Source: Chloroflexota bacterium (GTDB lineage Bacteria; Chloroflexota; Anaerolineae; B4-G1). Taken from it: a DNA stretch of 64,000 nucleotides. Every line of letters begins with the position of its first letter. The first letter of the stretch is position 1. A program made the position numbers and the translations under genes. The notes beneath the pieces were generated by a model. That model saw only the letters and a program-made list of their open reading frames with translations. It did no database searches and was not told where the DNA came from. The stretch covers positions 8,146-72,145 of the forward strand of contig JAAEPW010000191.1 in assembly GCA_024232355.1 (NCBI GenBank), written 5' to 3'. Positions 1-9,654 of this stretch are shown here, in pieces.

Positions 1-75
1 TGGCTCGAAAGTCTTGATTTTGCAATTGTTCTATTGTTCGGCTCACCTTTTCTTTAAACTTTATCATTTCGCATC

Positions 76-627
76 TCAATCCAACACTAACGTAATTCTC
101 TGTGAGGCTACTAGTTCCCATCCAAAGTACTCATCCCGATAAATCTCGATCGGCATCTGGGTTTCGTGAATAGCTATGACGAGACATTGGGGGATTCCTT
201 CTTCCTCCCATATGTTCTTATTGAACTGAAATTGGATCAAAATTGTGCCCTCTTGCTCTATGATGTTTTTTATCTTTAAATCCGACGGCGTTGAGCGATA
301 GGATTCACAAAGAAACACGACAACACTCTGCTCAAAATCTATTGTGGGAGCAGAGCCGGGTAGGCCAAGTTCTTGCCATTGTTGGGTCAATCTTTCTTGT
401 TGATGGATAGGCATACAAGTGTTCTCGGCTCCCCGGTACGGTCCTCCAGACAGGATTATATAGTCTACCTTGGAAGTGGGTATGGTAGGGACTTTTACCT
501 TGAAAGCGGGTATAGTAGGAGCTTGGTGTGGCTTTTTGATCTTGCCTATCGTCAGCATGGCGACTGTCAGTACCAGAATTGTCAAAACTAGAATCACATA
601 CTTGAACTTTTCAGATTGGGTTGTCAT
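76..627 (-). CDS. membrane-anchored or exported hypothetical protein
   Basis: I do not recognise the family. The protein has about 183 residues. An N-terminal hydrophobic segment (about residues 8-27, YVILVLTILVLTVAML region) is followed by a Pro-rich stretch and a soluble beta-rich domain of about 130 residues. It is therefore probably held outside the membrane by an uncleaved or signal-anchor helix. The soluble part has a faint resemblance to PrcB-like protease-stability domains, which is only a guess. An AAGGAGAT ribosome site precedes two ATGs six bases apart. The second ATG (start 627) has the better spacing. It sits downstream of the large glycosidase-like gene on the same strand with a 100-base gap, so cotranscription is possible but not shown. 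Confidence 0.6.
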   Translation of the reverse strand: MTTQSEKFKYVILVLTILVLTVAMLTIGKIKKPHQAPTIPAFKVKVPTIPTSKVDYIILSGGPYRGAENTCMPIHQQERLTQQWQELGLPGSAPTIDFEQSVVVFLCESYRSTPSDLKIKNIIEQEGTILIQFQFNKNIWEEEGIPQCLVIAIHETQMPIEIYRDEYFGWELVASQRITLVLD

Positions 628-729
628 TTCCATATCTCCTTGTCGATACCAGTATTATTACTGATATGACGATACCAATCTGAAATCAGTTCCAAACATA
701 CTTGGTAGTGCTGTTTGGTTAACAATCCA

Positions 730-3700
730 TCAACGAGACCCCATCATATCGTGAAGCGACTCGCAAGCGGGGCAACTCACGCCCGGACGGATGATGGCAT
801 AGCCAGCCTGAGGATCATCCTCGCTCCACAGCGTCAAGTCCACATTATAAACGATCAGCAGCCGGATTTTGTCACTGGATGCCGACAGACTCGCGGCTTC
901 GGCCAGCCAGGCGGCTTGCTCGTCCACCGATGTGTCTGCGGCCCAGGCAAAGTTGTCGGGCAGAGTGCCGTAGCCTTCTGGCGAGATGTAGCCCAGTTCG
1001 GTAAAGCATAACTGCTGCCGGCCGCCGAATGCGTCATCGTAGGCATTGACCATCCCCCAAAAATAGCGCGTATAGTGGCCTGAATTACCCCGGGGGTCGC
1101 CGCTGGTCTGGGATGGCGGCAGGATGCCTTCGTTGTAATGGATGCCCACACAATCCGCATAGTTGGCGGCCCCAGCGTCCAACATTGCGGATACGTAGAG
1201 CGCGTCGTCACACCCGGCGGGGCTGCAGTTACCAAAGAAACCCGTCGGAGAGGGCGCGCCCGAGATGACGAGGATGTCGGGATCGACCGATTTGATTGCG
1301 TCGTAGGCGGGGGCCAGCATCTGCTCGACGTAGGCCGCGGGGTTGACCTGGCCCACGGGCCACTTGCGGTCAATGTTCTGCTCGTTCCAGACCTCGATGC
1401 CGTCGGGGCCTTGCTCTGCTACCTCTCGGAGAAATTCGACATAGGCGTCAAAGTTGATGCTGCGCGGGTACTCGTTGCTCCCCGAAATGCTCAACAGTAC
1501 CTTGAGTTGATTGGCGTGTGACTGCCGGACCATCTCGGCGATCTCGCTGCCCCGCATCCCCGGCGACCACGGGACCTGGAACTTGACCCAACTCATCCCC
1601 GCGTAGCGCATCTCGCTGGGATGGGCGAGGGTGATGGTCTGCCCGCCCAATTCAAAGCTGCCGCCAGTACTCTGGCGCCCCTCGCCGACCCGGATCACGG
1701 TCGTTAGCCCGCTTCCCCGCACGTCGATATCGCCCGTTCTCAGATTCCACTGGCCGTCAAAGACGCCGTCGTCACCCGGGGCGACCAGGTCGATGCTGAT
1801 CTCGACCGTTTCCCCGACCGCTACCGCGCCCACGGGTACACTTTCGGGGCCGCCCAATTGAGAATGGACCTGGATCAGGACGGTGTCGGCGGGCCAATCG
1901 CAGGTGCCAGTGTTGCGAATGCTCCAGGTCTTGACGAATTCCTCCCATTTTTCCAATTGCGTGTTGTCCGGGATGGTCACGTCGGCCACGTAGCGGCCGC
2001 CGAGGCAATTGGCGTCCACACTGCTTGTGGGTGTGATGGGGGCGTCGGCGGCGGGGATTCCGTTTGTGTCTGTGATTGCATCCGTCGCTTCTGGCTCGGT
2101 GACGATGACGGGTATGGAGCCGTGGTCAAAGCCCGCGACTGTTGCCCGGACCACGTACTCACCCGGCGACGCCAGCACGACCCACGTATAGCCCGGCTCG
2201 GTGAGGGAGGTCGTCTGCTGGTCTATGGCCGCCGTGCCGTTGACGACGGTCCAGACGATCTGCATTTGCTGGCCTGGGTCCTGGCTCCGGGCAGACGCGA
2301 CCCGATAGCCCGCTACCGCATTCACAATGCCCGTCCCGTTGCCGGGATCGAGCATGTCGGCCACGACGGTGCCGCCCAGGTGGTATCGGTGCGCCCAGCG
2401 CAGCTTGGCCGCCAGGCTGGTCGCCGTGCCCAACCAGACGGTGTGGATGCTGCCGTCGTCGGCCGCGTACTCTAGACGGTAGGTGCCCGCAGTTTCTTGG
2501 GGCATGATGCTCGACAAATGTCCGTCAAGACCAAACTCTACCCAACTGCCGGTTCCAACTTGAGAGACGTCGCCGAGAACGGTCACATTTCCAAAGGGAG
2601 CGAGGGCGTCCTCCAGCGAGATATAGTCAACGGTCTCGCTGCCCCGCTCGGCGCTGAGGGATGAGACGACCATACGCAGCTTGTAGCGGCTGATCTGGGC
2701 TGTGGCCCAGTCGAGCAACTGCTGCGCCTGCCCGCCCTCGACGTAGGCGGTGGGGTCGGCGGGAAAGGGTACGTGGACTGCGTCGGCAATTGCACCGATC
2801 TGGAGCCAGTCGTAGCCGTCAGTGTCCCAACTGTCGTTGCTAGGCGCTGGCGGCTCGACAACGACGTTCAATAAAAGTTCCTCGGCGTGCAGGCTGTCGG
2901 CCAGCGCACTGATAAAGCTGGCGTAGGCGTCGCGCTCGCCCGGCTCGACGCCCTGATAATCCACGACCACGCCCGCAAAGTCTCGCTCAACACAAAGCTG
3001 CACAATGTTGGCGATGTGAGCCCCACGTGTGTCGGAATTGGTCAATAAATTGGCCAGCCCCCCTCGATTAATCGTTCCATCGGGCGCCCAATTGCGCAGG
3101 GTAGGGAGGACGGCGTAGGTGTCTTGGCCGGTTTGCGGCGGCAGACCGACGGGGTCGCCGGCCAGGCTGCCGTCGCTGCCCAAAAGCAGTCCCGTGGGAT
3201 TGACCTCGTTGATCACATCAGCAGCGGCTGCGACCGCGTTGTCGCCAGGGTTCACGGACGTGGAAACGGTCGGCACAATCGACTCGGCCTGGGCGATCAC
3301 GATGGTCTCGGGGACGGCGGTCACGCGGGCGCGGATGAACTCGTGCCCGGTGGCCTCGGCGTAGAGTTCGCCGCCCACCCATTGCCATTCCTCACCGGTC
3401 CAGGTGTAGAGATCTAGGGTCTCCCAAGGCTCCGCATCGTCGGGCACCGTCACGTCGATCATCACCGGTTCGGAGGAATCGCCGCGCACCTGAATTTGGT
3501 AGAGGGGGCTTTTGACATTCAGGTGCTGCGGTAGAGCGTTGGCGGCCTGGTGCAACGCACGACCCACCGAGCCTTCCAGGAACTCGAGGCGCGGTATCGA
3601 CTCGATCTGCACGCGCAAGCGGCCAGTGTAGGTGTTGGGGGCCACGCGCAGCGTCAATCCATCGTTGTGAGAGACCGAGCTATTCTCGGCGTCGAGGGTT

Positions 3701-4167
3701 TCGTGGCCAGTGATGCCTAGTTGTGTCAGAAGCGAGATGGAGCATATGAGCAAAATGACGGCCACGCCGATCAATCCATAGATCCAGACCCCAAAGCGGA
3801 GTTGATGGCGATGTTGGGCCAATGTGATGCTGGGTTGCGGCTCAACGGGTGGAACGTCATCCATCGCGGTTTCCATCCTCGGGGTGTCGTCCGCTGGTGG
3901 TGCATCCTCAACCACGGGCTCGGATGACGGGATAAAGCCCTGTTCTTGCAGCCGCGCCTTGAGATTGGCGAGTGACTTGGGGCCAAAACCCCCAAGTTTG
4001 GCCAGGGCATCGTCTCCCTGTCTTATGGCAGCCAACACGTCGTCAACGGTGCCAAGACCCGCTTCGAGCAGTACATTCCGGGCGCGCGCCGAGAGCCCCA
4101 GTTCTGTGATGGAAAGATTGGATGGGGAAGGCCCTTCTGGTGGCTTTTCAGATGGCAGATCTTGCAT
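730..4167 (-). CDS. very large membrane protein: alpha-CTD-like helix-hairpin domain, GH18-like, NBR1-like Ig and GH-A glycosidase domains
   Basis: About 1145 residues with an unusual order. Residues about 20-80 resemble the RNA polymerase alpha C-terminal helix-hairpin domain (LSARARNVL..AGL..., GGFGPKSLANLKARL). One transmembrane helix follows near 128-148 (YGLIGVAVILLICSIS). The rest should be outside the cell: a region to about 290 with no clear family, a GH18/YaaH-like barrel (about 330-620), a linker, an NBR1-type Ig domain (about 719-830, NTGTCDWP) and a clan GH-A glycosidase domain. In the latter the N-E pair of EVWNEQN (about 925) and FTELGY (about 1057) fit the acid/base and nucleophile glutamates. 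In the GH18-like part the usual DxE is VVDYQG, so that barrel may be inactive or only bind glycan. The start is ATG 4167; a TTG lies just before it. Substrate unknown, probably cell-wall or surface polysaccharide. Confidence 0.75.
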   Translation of the reverse strand: MQDLPSEKPPEGPSPSNLSITELGLSARARNVLLEAGLGTVDDVLAAIRQGDDALAKLGGFGPKSLANLKARLQEQGFIPSSEPVVEDAPPADDTPRMETAMDDVPPVEPQPSITLAQHRHQLRFGVWIYGLIGVAVILLICSISLLTQLGITGHETLDAENSSVSHNDGLTLRVAPNTYTGRLRVQIESIPRLEFLEGSVGRALHQAANALPQHLNVKSPLYQIQVRGDSSEPVMIDVTVPDDAEPWETLDLYTWTGEEWQWVGGELYAEATGHEFIRARVTAVPETIVIAQAESIVPTVSTSVNPGDNAVAAAADVINEVNPTGLLLGSDGSLAGDPVGLPPQTGQDTYAVLPTLRNWAPDGTINRGGLANLLTNSDTRGAHIANIVQLCVERDFAGVVVDYQGVEPGERDAYASFISALADSLHAEELLLNVVVEPPAPSNDSWDTDGYDWLQIGAIADAVHVPFPADPTAYVEGGQAQQLLDWATAQISRYKLRMVVSSLSAERGSETVDYISLEDALAPFGNVTVLGDVSQVGTGSWVEFGLDGHLSSIMPQETAGTYRLEYAADDGSIHTVWLGTATSLAAKLRWAHRYHLGGTVVADMLDPGNGTGIVNAVAGYRVASARSQDPGQQMQIVWTVVNGTAAIDQQTTSLTEPGYTWVVLASPGEYVVRATVAGFDHGSIPVIVTEPEATDAITDTNGIPAADAPITPTSSVDANCLGGRYVADVTIPDNTQLEKWEEFVKTWSIRNTGTCDWPADTVLIQVHSQLGGPESVPVGAVAVGETVEISIDLVAPGDDGVFDGQWNLRTGDIDVRGSGLTTVIRVGEGRQSTGGSFELGGQTITLAHPSEMRYAGMSWVKFQVPWSPGMRGSEIAEMVRQSHANQLKVLLSISGSNEYPRSINFDAYVEFLREVAEQGPDGIEVWNEQNIDRKWPVGQVNPAAYVEQMLAPAYDAIKSVDPDILVISGAPSPTGFFGNCSPAGCDDALYVSAMLDAGAANYADCVGIHYNEGILPPSQTSGDPRGNSGHYTRYFWGMVNAYDDAFGGRQQLCFTELGYISPEGYGTLPDNFAWAADTSVDEQAAWLAEAASLSASSDKIRLLIVYNVDLTLWSEDDPQAGYAIIRPGVSCPACESLHDMMGSR

Positions 4168-4261
4168 CAAAACACACCCTCAACTCGACTTTAAAGAGGA
4201 GCGAGCATACCTTATGCGAGTGGGGCTGCAGGAGCCACTTTGCATTTCTGAATGCACCGCA

Positions 4262-5659
4262 TTAGGCCCTGGTCAACCCTAGCTTGCGCATCACTTTGGC
4301 CGGAGTGGCGCGCCGGGCTCGCTGCCATTGACGGCGCACCCAACGCTTGGAGGCATTGATCGGCTTGCGGCGTTGGCTCTCTGCCATAGCCCATTTGAGG
4401 AACTCGTAGTCCTGTCCCTTGATCTTTGGTTCGGTGGGATTGCGGCGATACGAGTCATAATCGGTGATGCGGCTCAGGTCGTGCTCGGCCACATAGTCAT
4501 ACAGGTCGGTACCGGGGTGGGGGGTGAAAAAGGCCGGGCTGTAATAGTCAGGGTCGATCTCTTTCATCAGCCGCACTGTGTCCATCACTTCTTCTTTGGT
4601 CTCGGTCGGCAAACCCATCATGTAATTGGCCCAGACCGAGATGCCGTATTTGCGGCAGATGTGGGCTGCCTGACGGTTTTGCTCCGCCGTCGTGCCTTTG
4701 CGGATGAATTTGAGGACGCGGTCGCTGCCGCTTTCAAAGCCGATGAAATAGCCGCGCAGCCCGGCGTGGGCCATACGGGCTACCATATCCTCGTGCTTGA
4801 CCAAAATGTCGGCGCGGGTCTGGCAGAGGAATGGCATCGTGAATCCCTCGGCGACATATTTTTCTGTGAACTCTATCACCCAGTCTCGATCTTCGGTCAG
4901 ACAGTCGTCGTGAAACATAAAAGATGTGATGCGATACTGGTCCACCAACATGCGCAGTTCGGTAATGACATTATCCACGCTGCGACGGCGGGTGCGTTTG
5001 CCGAATAAATAGTCCTCGCCGGGCTTGCAAAAGGTGCAGTGGTAGAGGCAACCCCGCCCGGCGATGATGGTGGCGAATGGCGCGGGCAGTTCCTCGACAA
5101 AGGGGACTTCTGGGGAGTCGAGGTCATAGCCCCACTTGCGCCACTCGTTGAGAAAGAGTCCCCGGTCGGTGAGCGGGATGGCGTCCAGATCAGGCGTCTC
5201 GCCGCGCAGCACACGATCTTTGGGCGCTTGACCTGCGTCGATGGTGTGCAACAGCTTGGGAAAGGTCGTTTCGCCCTCGCCGGTCACCAAATAGTCCACG
5301 TGAGGGATGCGCAGGGAATCTTCCAGCGCGATGGTGACGTGGGGTCCGCCGATGACAGTGGTTATTTCGGGCTTGATCTCTTTGGCGATGGCGATGGCCT
5401 GGCGAGCCGGGTTATAGTCCACGCTCATCATTGTCACGCCTATGACGTCGGGGTTTCGTTCCGCCAGCACTTGGCGAAAGTGATCCCAACTGGTCAGCGC
5501 CCGTAGATCGATCAGGTCTATTTCAAGTCCTTCGGCTTTGGCCGCACTGCTGAGAGAGGCCAGGCCATGAGAGATCCAGCCAGCCTCCATCCCTTGCTTG
5601 AGGGAGTTGAAACCGCGACCGGCGATTCCAGGGTAAACGAGCGTCGTTTTAATAGGCAT
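4262..5659 (-). CDS. B12-binding-domain radical SAM protein
   Basis: The 465-residue protein has an N-terminal cobalamin-binding-type Rossmann domain (about 1-140) followed by a radical SAM barrel. The cluster motif is CLYHCTFC near residue 203, that is CxxxCxxC, which binds the 4Fe-4S cluster that cleaves S-adenosylmethionine. Later motifs such as GLRGYFIGFESGSDRVL and the NYMMGLPTETKEE region are typical of the class B/BchE-like group. Substrate cannot be told from sequence; members methylate or rearrange unreactive carbons in lipids, pigments or antibiotics. It starts 18 bases after the end of the SufR-like regulator gene and has AAGGA upstream of the ATG, so the two form an operon. The Fe-S enzyme may be under control of that Fe-S-type regulator (inference). 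Confidence 0.88.
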   Translation of the reverse strand: MPIKTTLVYPGIAGRGFNSLKQGMEAGWISHGLASLSSAAKAEGLEIDLIDLRALTSWDHFRQVLAERNPDVIGVTMMSVDYNPARQAIAIAKEIKPEITTVIGGPHVTIALEDSLRIPHVDYLVTGEGETTFPKLLHTIDAGQAPKDRVLRGETPDLDAIPLTDRGLFLNEWRKWGYDLDSPEVPFVEELPAPFATIIAGRGCLYHCTFCKPGEDYLFGKRTRRRSVDNVITELRMLVDQYRITSFMFHDDCLTEDRDWVIEFTEKYVAEGFTMPFLCQTRADILVKHEDMVARMAHAGLRGYFIGFESGSDRVLKFIRKGTTAEQNRQAAHICRKYGISVWANYMMGLPTETKEEVMDTVRLMKEIDPDYYSPAFFTPHPGTDLYDYVAEHDLSRITDYDSYRRNPTEPKIKGQDYEFLKWAMAESQRRKPINASKRWVRRQWQRARRATPAKVMRKLGLTRA

Positions 5660-5677
5660 ATAAATCCTTCACAGGTG

Positions 5678-6301
5678 TTATTTGGTGGGAGGGTGAATGG
5701 TGTAGGTGCATTGACGGTCACCCTTGGCTGCCGAGGCGCCGTGCTCTAGGGGCACTCCCAAGAGGTGAGTCAACATGGCCTGGTCTATGGCACACACTTC
5801 GCGCTCTTGTTTGGAGACCCCTTCGTAGGGGCAATTGGCGATGCAGAGCGAATAGTTGCCGTCGTCGCTTTGTTCCCATTGAGCCATATAGCCCAACTCG
5901 TCCAGAAATTCGACGGTCGCAATGAGCCGGTCTTGAAAATCGTTCTCGCCGGAAATGTCTGCCTGGTTGGCTATGCGCTCGCCGATGCGCTGTACCATCT
6001 GATCTATTTGATCTGGTGGAAATTGCGCGCGCACCTCGCCCAGAATCTGGCTGATCAGGTGAGTGTATCTTTTGGGAAAGAGCGCGCTTGCCTTTTCTGT
6101 TAGCATAAAGATGTGTTTGGGCCGTCCGGGTGCTTTGCGACGACGCGCTTGAGGCGCTGCAACGAGACCTTCACTGCGCAGGATGTCAATGTGATGGCGT
6201 ACGGTAACAGCCGTCAGCTCTAGTTCTTGGCTCAACTCGTCTACCGTTGCCTGGCCGCGTTCTTTCAGAATACTTAAAATACGCTCTCTGGTAGCTTGCA
6301 T
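5678..6301 (-). CDS. SufR-like winged-helix transcriptional regulator
   Basis: A 207-residue DeoR/ArsR-type regulator. The winged helix spans about 1-65 (ERILSILKERGQATVDELSQ, then TAVTVRHHIDILRSEGLV). The C-terminal part matches the SufR family, with NCPY, then a cysteine after 12 residues, and a final RQC. In SufR these cysteines hold an Fe-S cluster that senses iron-sulfur status. One of the four expected positions appears to be Pro (GVPLE) instead of Cys. The start at 6301 is chosen because AAAGGGAAAA precedes it; an open frame continues upstream without a good ribosome site. A strong promoter and an 8-bp inverted repeat lie directly upstream, suggesting autoregulation. It is followed by the radical SAM gene and is divergent from nuoB. 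Confidence 0.82.
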   Translation of the reverse strand: MQATRERILSILKERGQATVDELSQELELTAVTVRHHIDILRSEGLVAAPQARRRKAPGRPKHIFMLTEKASALFPKRYTHLISQILGEVRAQFPPDQIDQMVQRIGERIANQADISGENDFQDRLIATVEFLDELGYMAQWEQSDDGNYSLCIANCPYEGVSKQEREVCAIDQAMLTHLLGVPLEHGASAAKGDRQCTYTIHPPTK

Positions 6302-6417
6302 AGTTTTTTCCCTTTTCAACTCGTCGTAGAAAACATTTTCTGAACAAGATGCCCCCAAATGGAGGCGGGAGCGATGGTTGAGCAATATTCACCTCAACGT
6401 CTCAAATAACTCGTATA

Positions 6418-6446
6418 ATTCTAGTATGATTACGATGTTTTGTCAA
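6418..6446 (-). promoter_or_regulatory. sigma70-type promoter for the SufR-like regulator
   Basis: On the minus strand a perfect TTGACA (6446-6441) is followed after exactly 17 bases by TAGAAT (6423-6418). Transcription would start near 6411, giving a leader of about 110 bases before the start codon at 6301. Confidence 0.7.
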
Positions 6447-6460
6447 ACGACTATCGTAAT
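6429..6460. promoter_or_regulatory. candidate operator: 8-bp inverted repeat over the regulator promoter
   Basis: ATTACGAT (6429-6436) and ATCGTAAT (6453-6460) form a perfect inverted repeat with a 16-base centre. The repeat encloses the -35 box of the minus-strand promoter, so a bound dimer would block it. It lies about 35 bases upstream of the nuo promoter -35 box as well. The likely ligand protein is the adjacent SufR-like regulator (inference). Confidence 0.5.
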
Positions 6461-6493
6461 AATTGCGTGATGCGCAACATGCGGCAAGTTGGG

Positions 6494-6522
6494 TTGCCCA
6501 ATTTTTGAAAGCGGTGTAGAAT
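6494..6522 (+). promoter_or_regulatory. promoter of the nuo operon
   Basis: TTGCCC (6494-6499), a 17-base spacer and TAGAAT (6517-6522) form a good sigma70-type promoter. The leader to nuoB would be about 130 bases. Confidence 0.55.
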
Positions 6523-6659
6523 ACCACCCTGATAGGCAATGTCAAGAAAGTAGCCTTTCCTGATCTAGAAACAGGCAAGGCAATTTCCTCTGCATTAATT
6601 TTCTGGTACAGTCTTTAAGATGTGGTTCAATCGTAAAGGGTAAGGAGGACACTGCTTCA

Positions 6660-7286
6660 ATGACCAAACAGAATCCAAATTTACCAGAGGTACCCCTCGA
6701 ACTCCAAAACAATGTGCGTCTGATGCCCTGGGACAAGCTATACAATTGGGGCCGCAAGCGGTCGGTATGGCCTTTGTTCTCGGGCATTGCTTGTTGTGCC
6801 ATTGAATTTATCTGCGCTGCCGCTGCCCGTTTTGATATGGGGCGTTTCGGTATGGATATTGCGCGGGCCAGCCCCCGCCAGGCCGATTTGATGTTTATCT
6901 CGGGCACGATCACCAAAAAGATGGCTCCTCAGATCGTCCGTTTGTACAATCAGATGCCAGAACCCAAATACGTCCTCGCGATGGGCGCTTGTGCCATCTC
7001 TGGCGGCCCGTTCAAAGAAGGGTACAATGTTATCTCTGGGGTAGACAAACTCATTCCAGTGGATATCTATGTTCCGGGATGCCCGCCCCGGCCCGAGGCA
7101 CTGTACAATGCCTTTCTGACGCTGCACAGAAAATGGGACCAAGAACCCATCAAGAGCTTGCGTTGGTATCAAAAAGGCGTGGCTGACGAGGGAATTCCCG
7201 TGCCGGTGCTAGGCCCTGATATGGTGGACTGGCAGGTTGTGGACGAGCTTCCCAAATTGGAAACAGAGCCGGAGAGAGGTGAATGA
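6660..7286 (+). CDS. nuoB: NADH-quinone oxidoreductase subunit B
   Basis: NuoB (208 residues) is the complex I subunit that carries cluster N2, the last Fe-S centre before quinone, on the cytoplasmic side of the membrane. The cluster ligands are visible as GIACCAIEF (two adjacent Cys), MGACAISGG and [11 protein letters not shown]. The family pattern [17 protein letters not shown] and the [19 protein letters not shown] region are fully conserved. TAAGGAGGA lies just upstream of the ATG. It overlaps the start of nuoCD by 4 bases (ATGA). The C-terminal tail after about residue 165 is longer than in minimal NuoB proteins. Confidence 0.96.
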   Translation: MTKQNPNLPEVPLELQNNVRLMPWDKLYNWGRKRSVWPLFSGIACCAIEFICAAAARFDMGRFGMDIARASPRQADLMFISGTITKKMAPQIVRLYNQMPEPKYVLAMGACAISGGPFKEGYNVISGVDKLIPVDIYVPGCPPRPEALYNAFLTLHRKWDQEPIKSLRWYQKGVADEGIPVPVLGPDMVDWQVVDELPKLETEPERGE

Positions 7287-9052
7287 TGAACAGCACTGTT
7301 GAAGAAAAAGTCTCTCAGCCGACAGTCGAGTTGCTCGCTACCTTGGAAGAGCAGTTTCCCGGCGCAACCCAGCCCGCTGAGTATGAGGGGGTGGTTGTCG
7401 CTGCTGACCGATTGGTAGAAATTGCCGTTTTCCTGCGGGATGAGGCGGGATACAGGCATCTTGCCCTCGTCACAGGTGTGGATTACCCAGAGCCTACGAC
7501 CCAGTTCCCGGCTCGTTTCGAGACCGTCTACCATCTGTTCCGCAGCGAGGGGGCGGCACTGACGCTTCACGTCCACGCCGACCGGGACGACCCGGTCGTC
7601 CCCTCGGTGGTGAGCGTTTGGTCTTCGGCCATCGTGCACGAGCGGGAGACGTGGGACCTGATGGGTATCCGATTCGAGGACCATCCCGATCTGCGGCGCA
7701 TTCTATTGTGGGAGGGATACGTCGGTCACCCGCTGCGCAAGGATTGGCACGAGGTTTATTACGAGGCTGACCAAAAACCGTTTACCAGCCGCCATCCAGA
7801 AGGCCGTCCGACGCAGTCTGAGGAGCACGCGCCGCTGGGCCGCAATCTACGTTATCCTGATGATTGGTCGCCCGAGGGATGGGAATCCAAGGCCGAAGCG
7901 AGAGTGTACGAGCCGTTTGACGAGTACATCGGCGGGAACGGTCGCTTGATGCACACCGATCAGGTCATCGTCAACATGGGGCCACAGCACCCTAGCACGC
8001 ACGGCGTTCTGCGCATGGTGGCTCGCTTGGATGGTGAGATGATCAACCAACTGGAACCGGTGCTGGGCTATTTGCACCGCAGTCAGGAAAAGATCGGCGA
8101 GCGCAACACTTGGCTGGCAAATATGCCGTTCACAGACCGGCTGGATTATGTCTGCTCAATGTCGAACAACTTTGGCTATGCCGTGGCGGTAGAAAAGCTG
8201 CTGGATGTGGAGGTGCCGGAGCGGGCCGAGTACATCCGCGTGATCATGGCCGAGCTGACCCGCATCATCAACCACTTTGTCGCGATCGGTTTTTTTACCA
8301 ACGACATTGGCGTTTATCTCACCTTTATGCTCTATGCGCTGGAAGAGCGCGAACTTATCATCGACCTGTTCGAGATGGCGTCGGGTTCGCGGATGATGTG
8401 CAACTATTTCCGCTTTGGCGGCGTGGCCCAGGATTTGCCAGAAGGGTTCATCGACAGAGCCAAAGAACTGGTCTATGATCGAATTCCCCGCCGTCTGGAG
8501 GAATTCGAGATGCTTTTGATGGATAATGAGATCTTTCGCGCTCGCACCATTGGCGTCAGTGCGATGCCATCGGAGGTAGCGATCGCTTATGGATGCACCG
8601 GGCCGGTGCTGCGAGCCTCCGGCGTCCCCTACGATGTGCGCCGCGCTGAGCCTTATTCGATCTATGACGAGCTGGATTGGGACGTGGCAGTGGCGTATAA
8701 CGGAGATATTTACGACCGCTTTGTGGTTCGTTTTGAGGAGGTACGCCAATCGCTGCGCATCCTCCGCCAGGCGCTCGACCAAATACCCGAGGGTCCAATC
8801 CAGGCCGGAAAGGTCAGGCCGACGGTCAAGGTGCCTGCGGGCGAGGCGTATGGCCGGGTGGAATCCCCCAAAGGAGAATTGGGCTTTTACGTGGTCTCTG
8901 ATGGCGGGACAAACCCGTATCGCTACCGCATCCGCACCCCAAGTTTTGCCAATCTGGGCGTGTTGGGCGAGTTGTGCCGTGGGCATCTGGTGGCCGACGC
9001 GGTGGCTATCCTGGCAAGCATAGACATCACACTAGGCGAGGTGGACAGATAA
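7283..9052 (+). CDS. nuoCD: NADH-quinone oxidoreductase fused subunits C and D
   Basis: This 589-residue protein fuses NuoC (about 1-190, ending in [19 protein letters not shown] and GHPLRKDW) to NuoD (about 215-589, starting [14 protein letters not shown]). NuoD forms the quinone-binding pocket with NuoB; the conserved GPQHPSTHG His and the Tyr of DRLDYVCSM are present. The fused form is known from enterobacteria and some other lineages. It starts at an ATGATG overlapping the nuoB stop and ends in TAATG shared with nuoI, so the three subunits are translationally coupled and probably made in equal amounts. No other Nuo subunits lie in the window. Confidence 0.95.
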   Translation: MMNSTVEEKVSQPTVELLATLEEQFPGATQPAEYEGVVVAADRLVEIAVFLRDEAGYRHLALVTGVDYPEPTTQFPARFETVYHLFRSEGAALTLHVHADRDDPVVPSVVSVWSSAIVHERETWDLMGIRFEDHPDLRRILLWEGYVGHPLRKDWHEVYYEADQKPFTSRHPEGRPTQSEEHAPLGRNLRYPDDWSPEGWESKAEARVYEPFDEYIGGNGRLMHTDQVIVNMGPQHPSTHGVLRMVARLDGEMINQLEPVLGYLHRSQEKIGERNTWLANMPFTDRLDYVCSMSNNFGYAVAVEKLLDVEVPERAEYIRVIMAELTRIINHFVAIGFFTNDIGVYLTFMLYALEERELIIDLFEMASGSRMMCNYFRFGGVAQDLPEGFIDRAKELVYDRIPRRLEEFEMLLMDNEIFRARTIGVSAMPSEVAIAYGCTGPVLRASGVPYDVRRAEPYSIYDELDWDVAVAYNGDIYDRFVVRFEEVRQSLRILRQALDQIPEGPIQAGKVRPTVKVPAGEAYGRVESPKGELGFYVVSDGGTNPYRYRIRTPSFANLGVLGELCRGHLVADAVAILASIDITLGEVDR

Positions 9053-9654
9053 TGTACGGATTGAGTTTTCTTAAATCGTTCCGAGTTACCGTTGGCCGCT
9101 TCTTGATGACTTATGTAGATGGATTTCAGTGGTTCCTCAAGGGTGGCTTTCGCAAGCGCTCTTCTCCCGAGGCATTCGCTGTACGGCAGAGCGCCAAAGG
9201 CCGGGGCGTGTTCACGGTAGAGTATCCCAAAGAGAAATTCCAACTGCCAGAGAGGTATCGTGGATTCCCCTTTCAGGTGATTGATCCAGAAACGGGCACG
9301 CGCTGCACGGCTTGCGGTATCTGTGCCAAGGCCTGCCCGCCCCAGTGCATCTGGATCGTGCGTGCAACCGACCCAGAGACGGGAAAACCCAAGCGGGAAC
9401 CGGCCGAGTTTGTGATTGATATAAGCATTTGCATGTCGTGCGGCTTTTGTGCCGAGTTCTGCCCCACGAATGCCATCAAGATGGACAATGATTACGAGAT
9501 CGCCTCTTATACGCGGGATGGTGACGAGTTTTTGTGGGATTACGAGCGGCTGTCCAAGCCGCTGGCACATCACGCAGCGATTCACCCCATCGCTTATGCC
9601 GCCGAAAAGGCAGAAGCAGAGCGAAAAGCGGCGCGAAAGAAAGCAAAACAGTGA
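9052..9654 (+). CDS. nuoI: NADH-quinone oxidoreductase subunit I (2x 4Fe-4S)
   Basis: A 200-residue ferredoxin-like complex I subunit. Two cluster motifs are clear: CTACGICAKACP near residue 82 and CMSCGFCAEFCP near residue 127. They carry clusters N6a and N6b, which pass electrons to NuoB. The first 50 residues (GLSFLKSFRVTVGRFLMTYVDG) resemble the amphipathic membrane-contact helix of NuoI. The ATG at 9052 overlaps the nuoCD stop by one base (TAATG). The C-terminus is a charged Ala/Lys-rich tail (EKAEAERKAARKKAKQ). The PSP1 gene begins inside its last codons. Confidence 0.94.
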   Translation: MYGLSFLKSFRVTVGRFLMTYVDGFQWFLKGGFRKRSSPEAFAVRQSAKGRGVFTVEYPKEKFQLPERYRGFPFQVIDPETGTRCTACGICAKACPPQCIWIVRATDPETGKPKREPAEFVIDISICMSCGFCAEFCPTNAIKMDNDYEIASYTRDGDEFLWDYERLSKPLAHHAAIHPIAYAAEKAEAERKAARKKAKQ

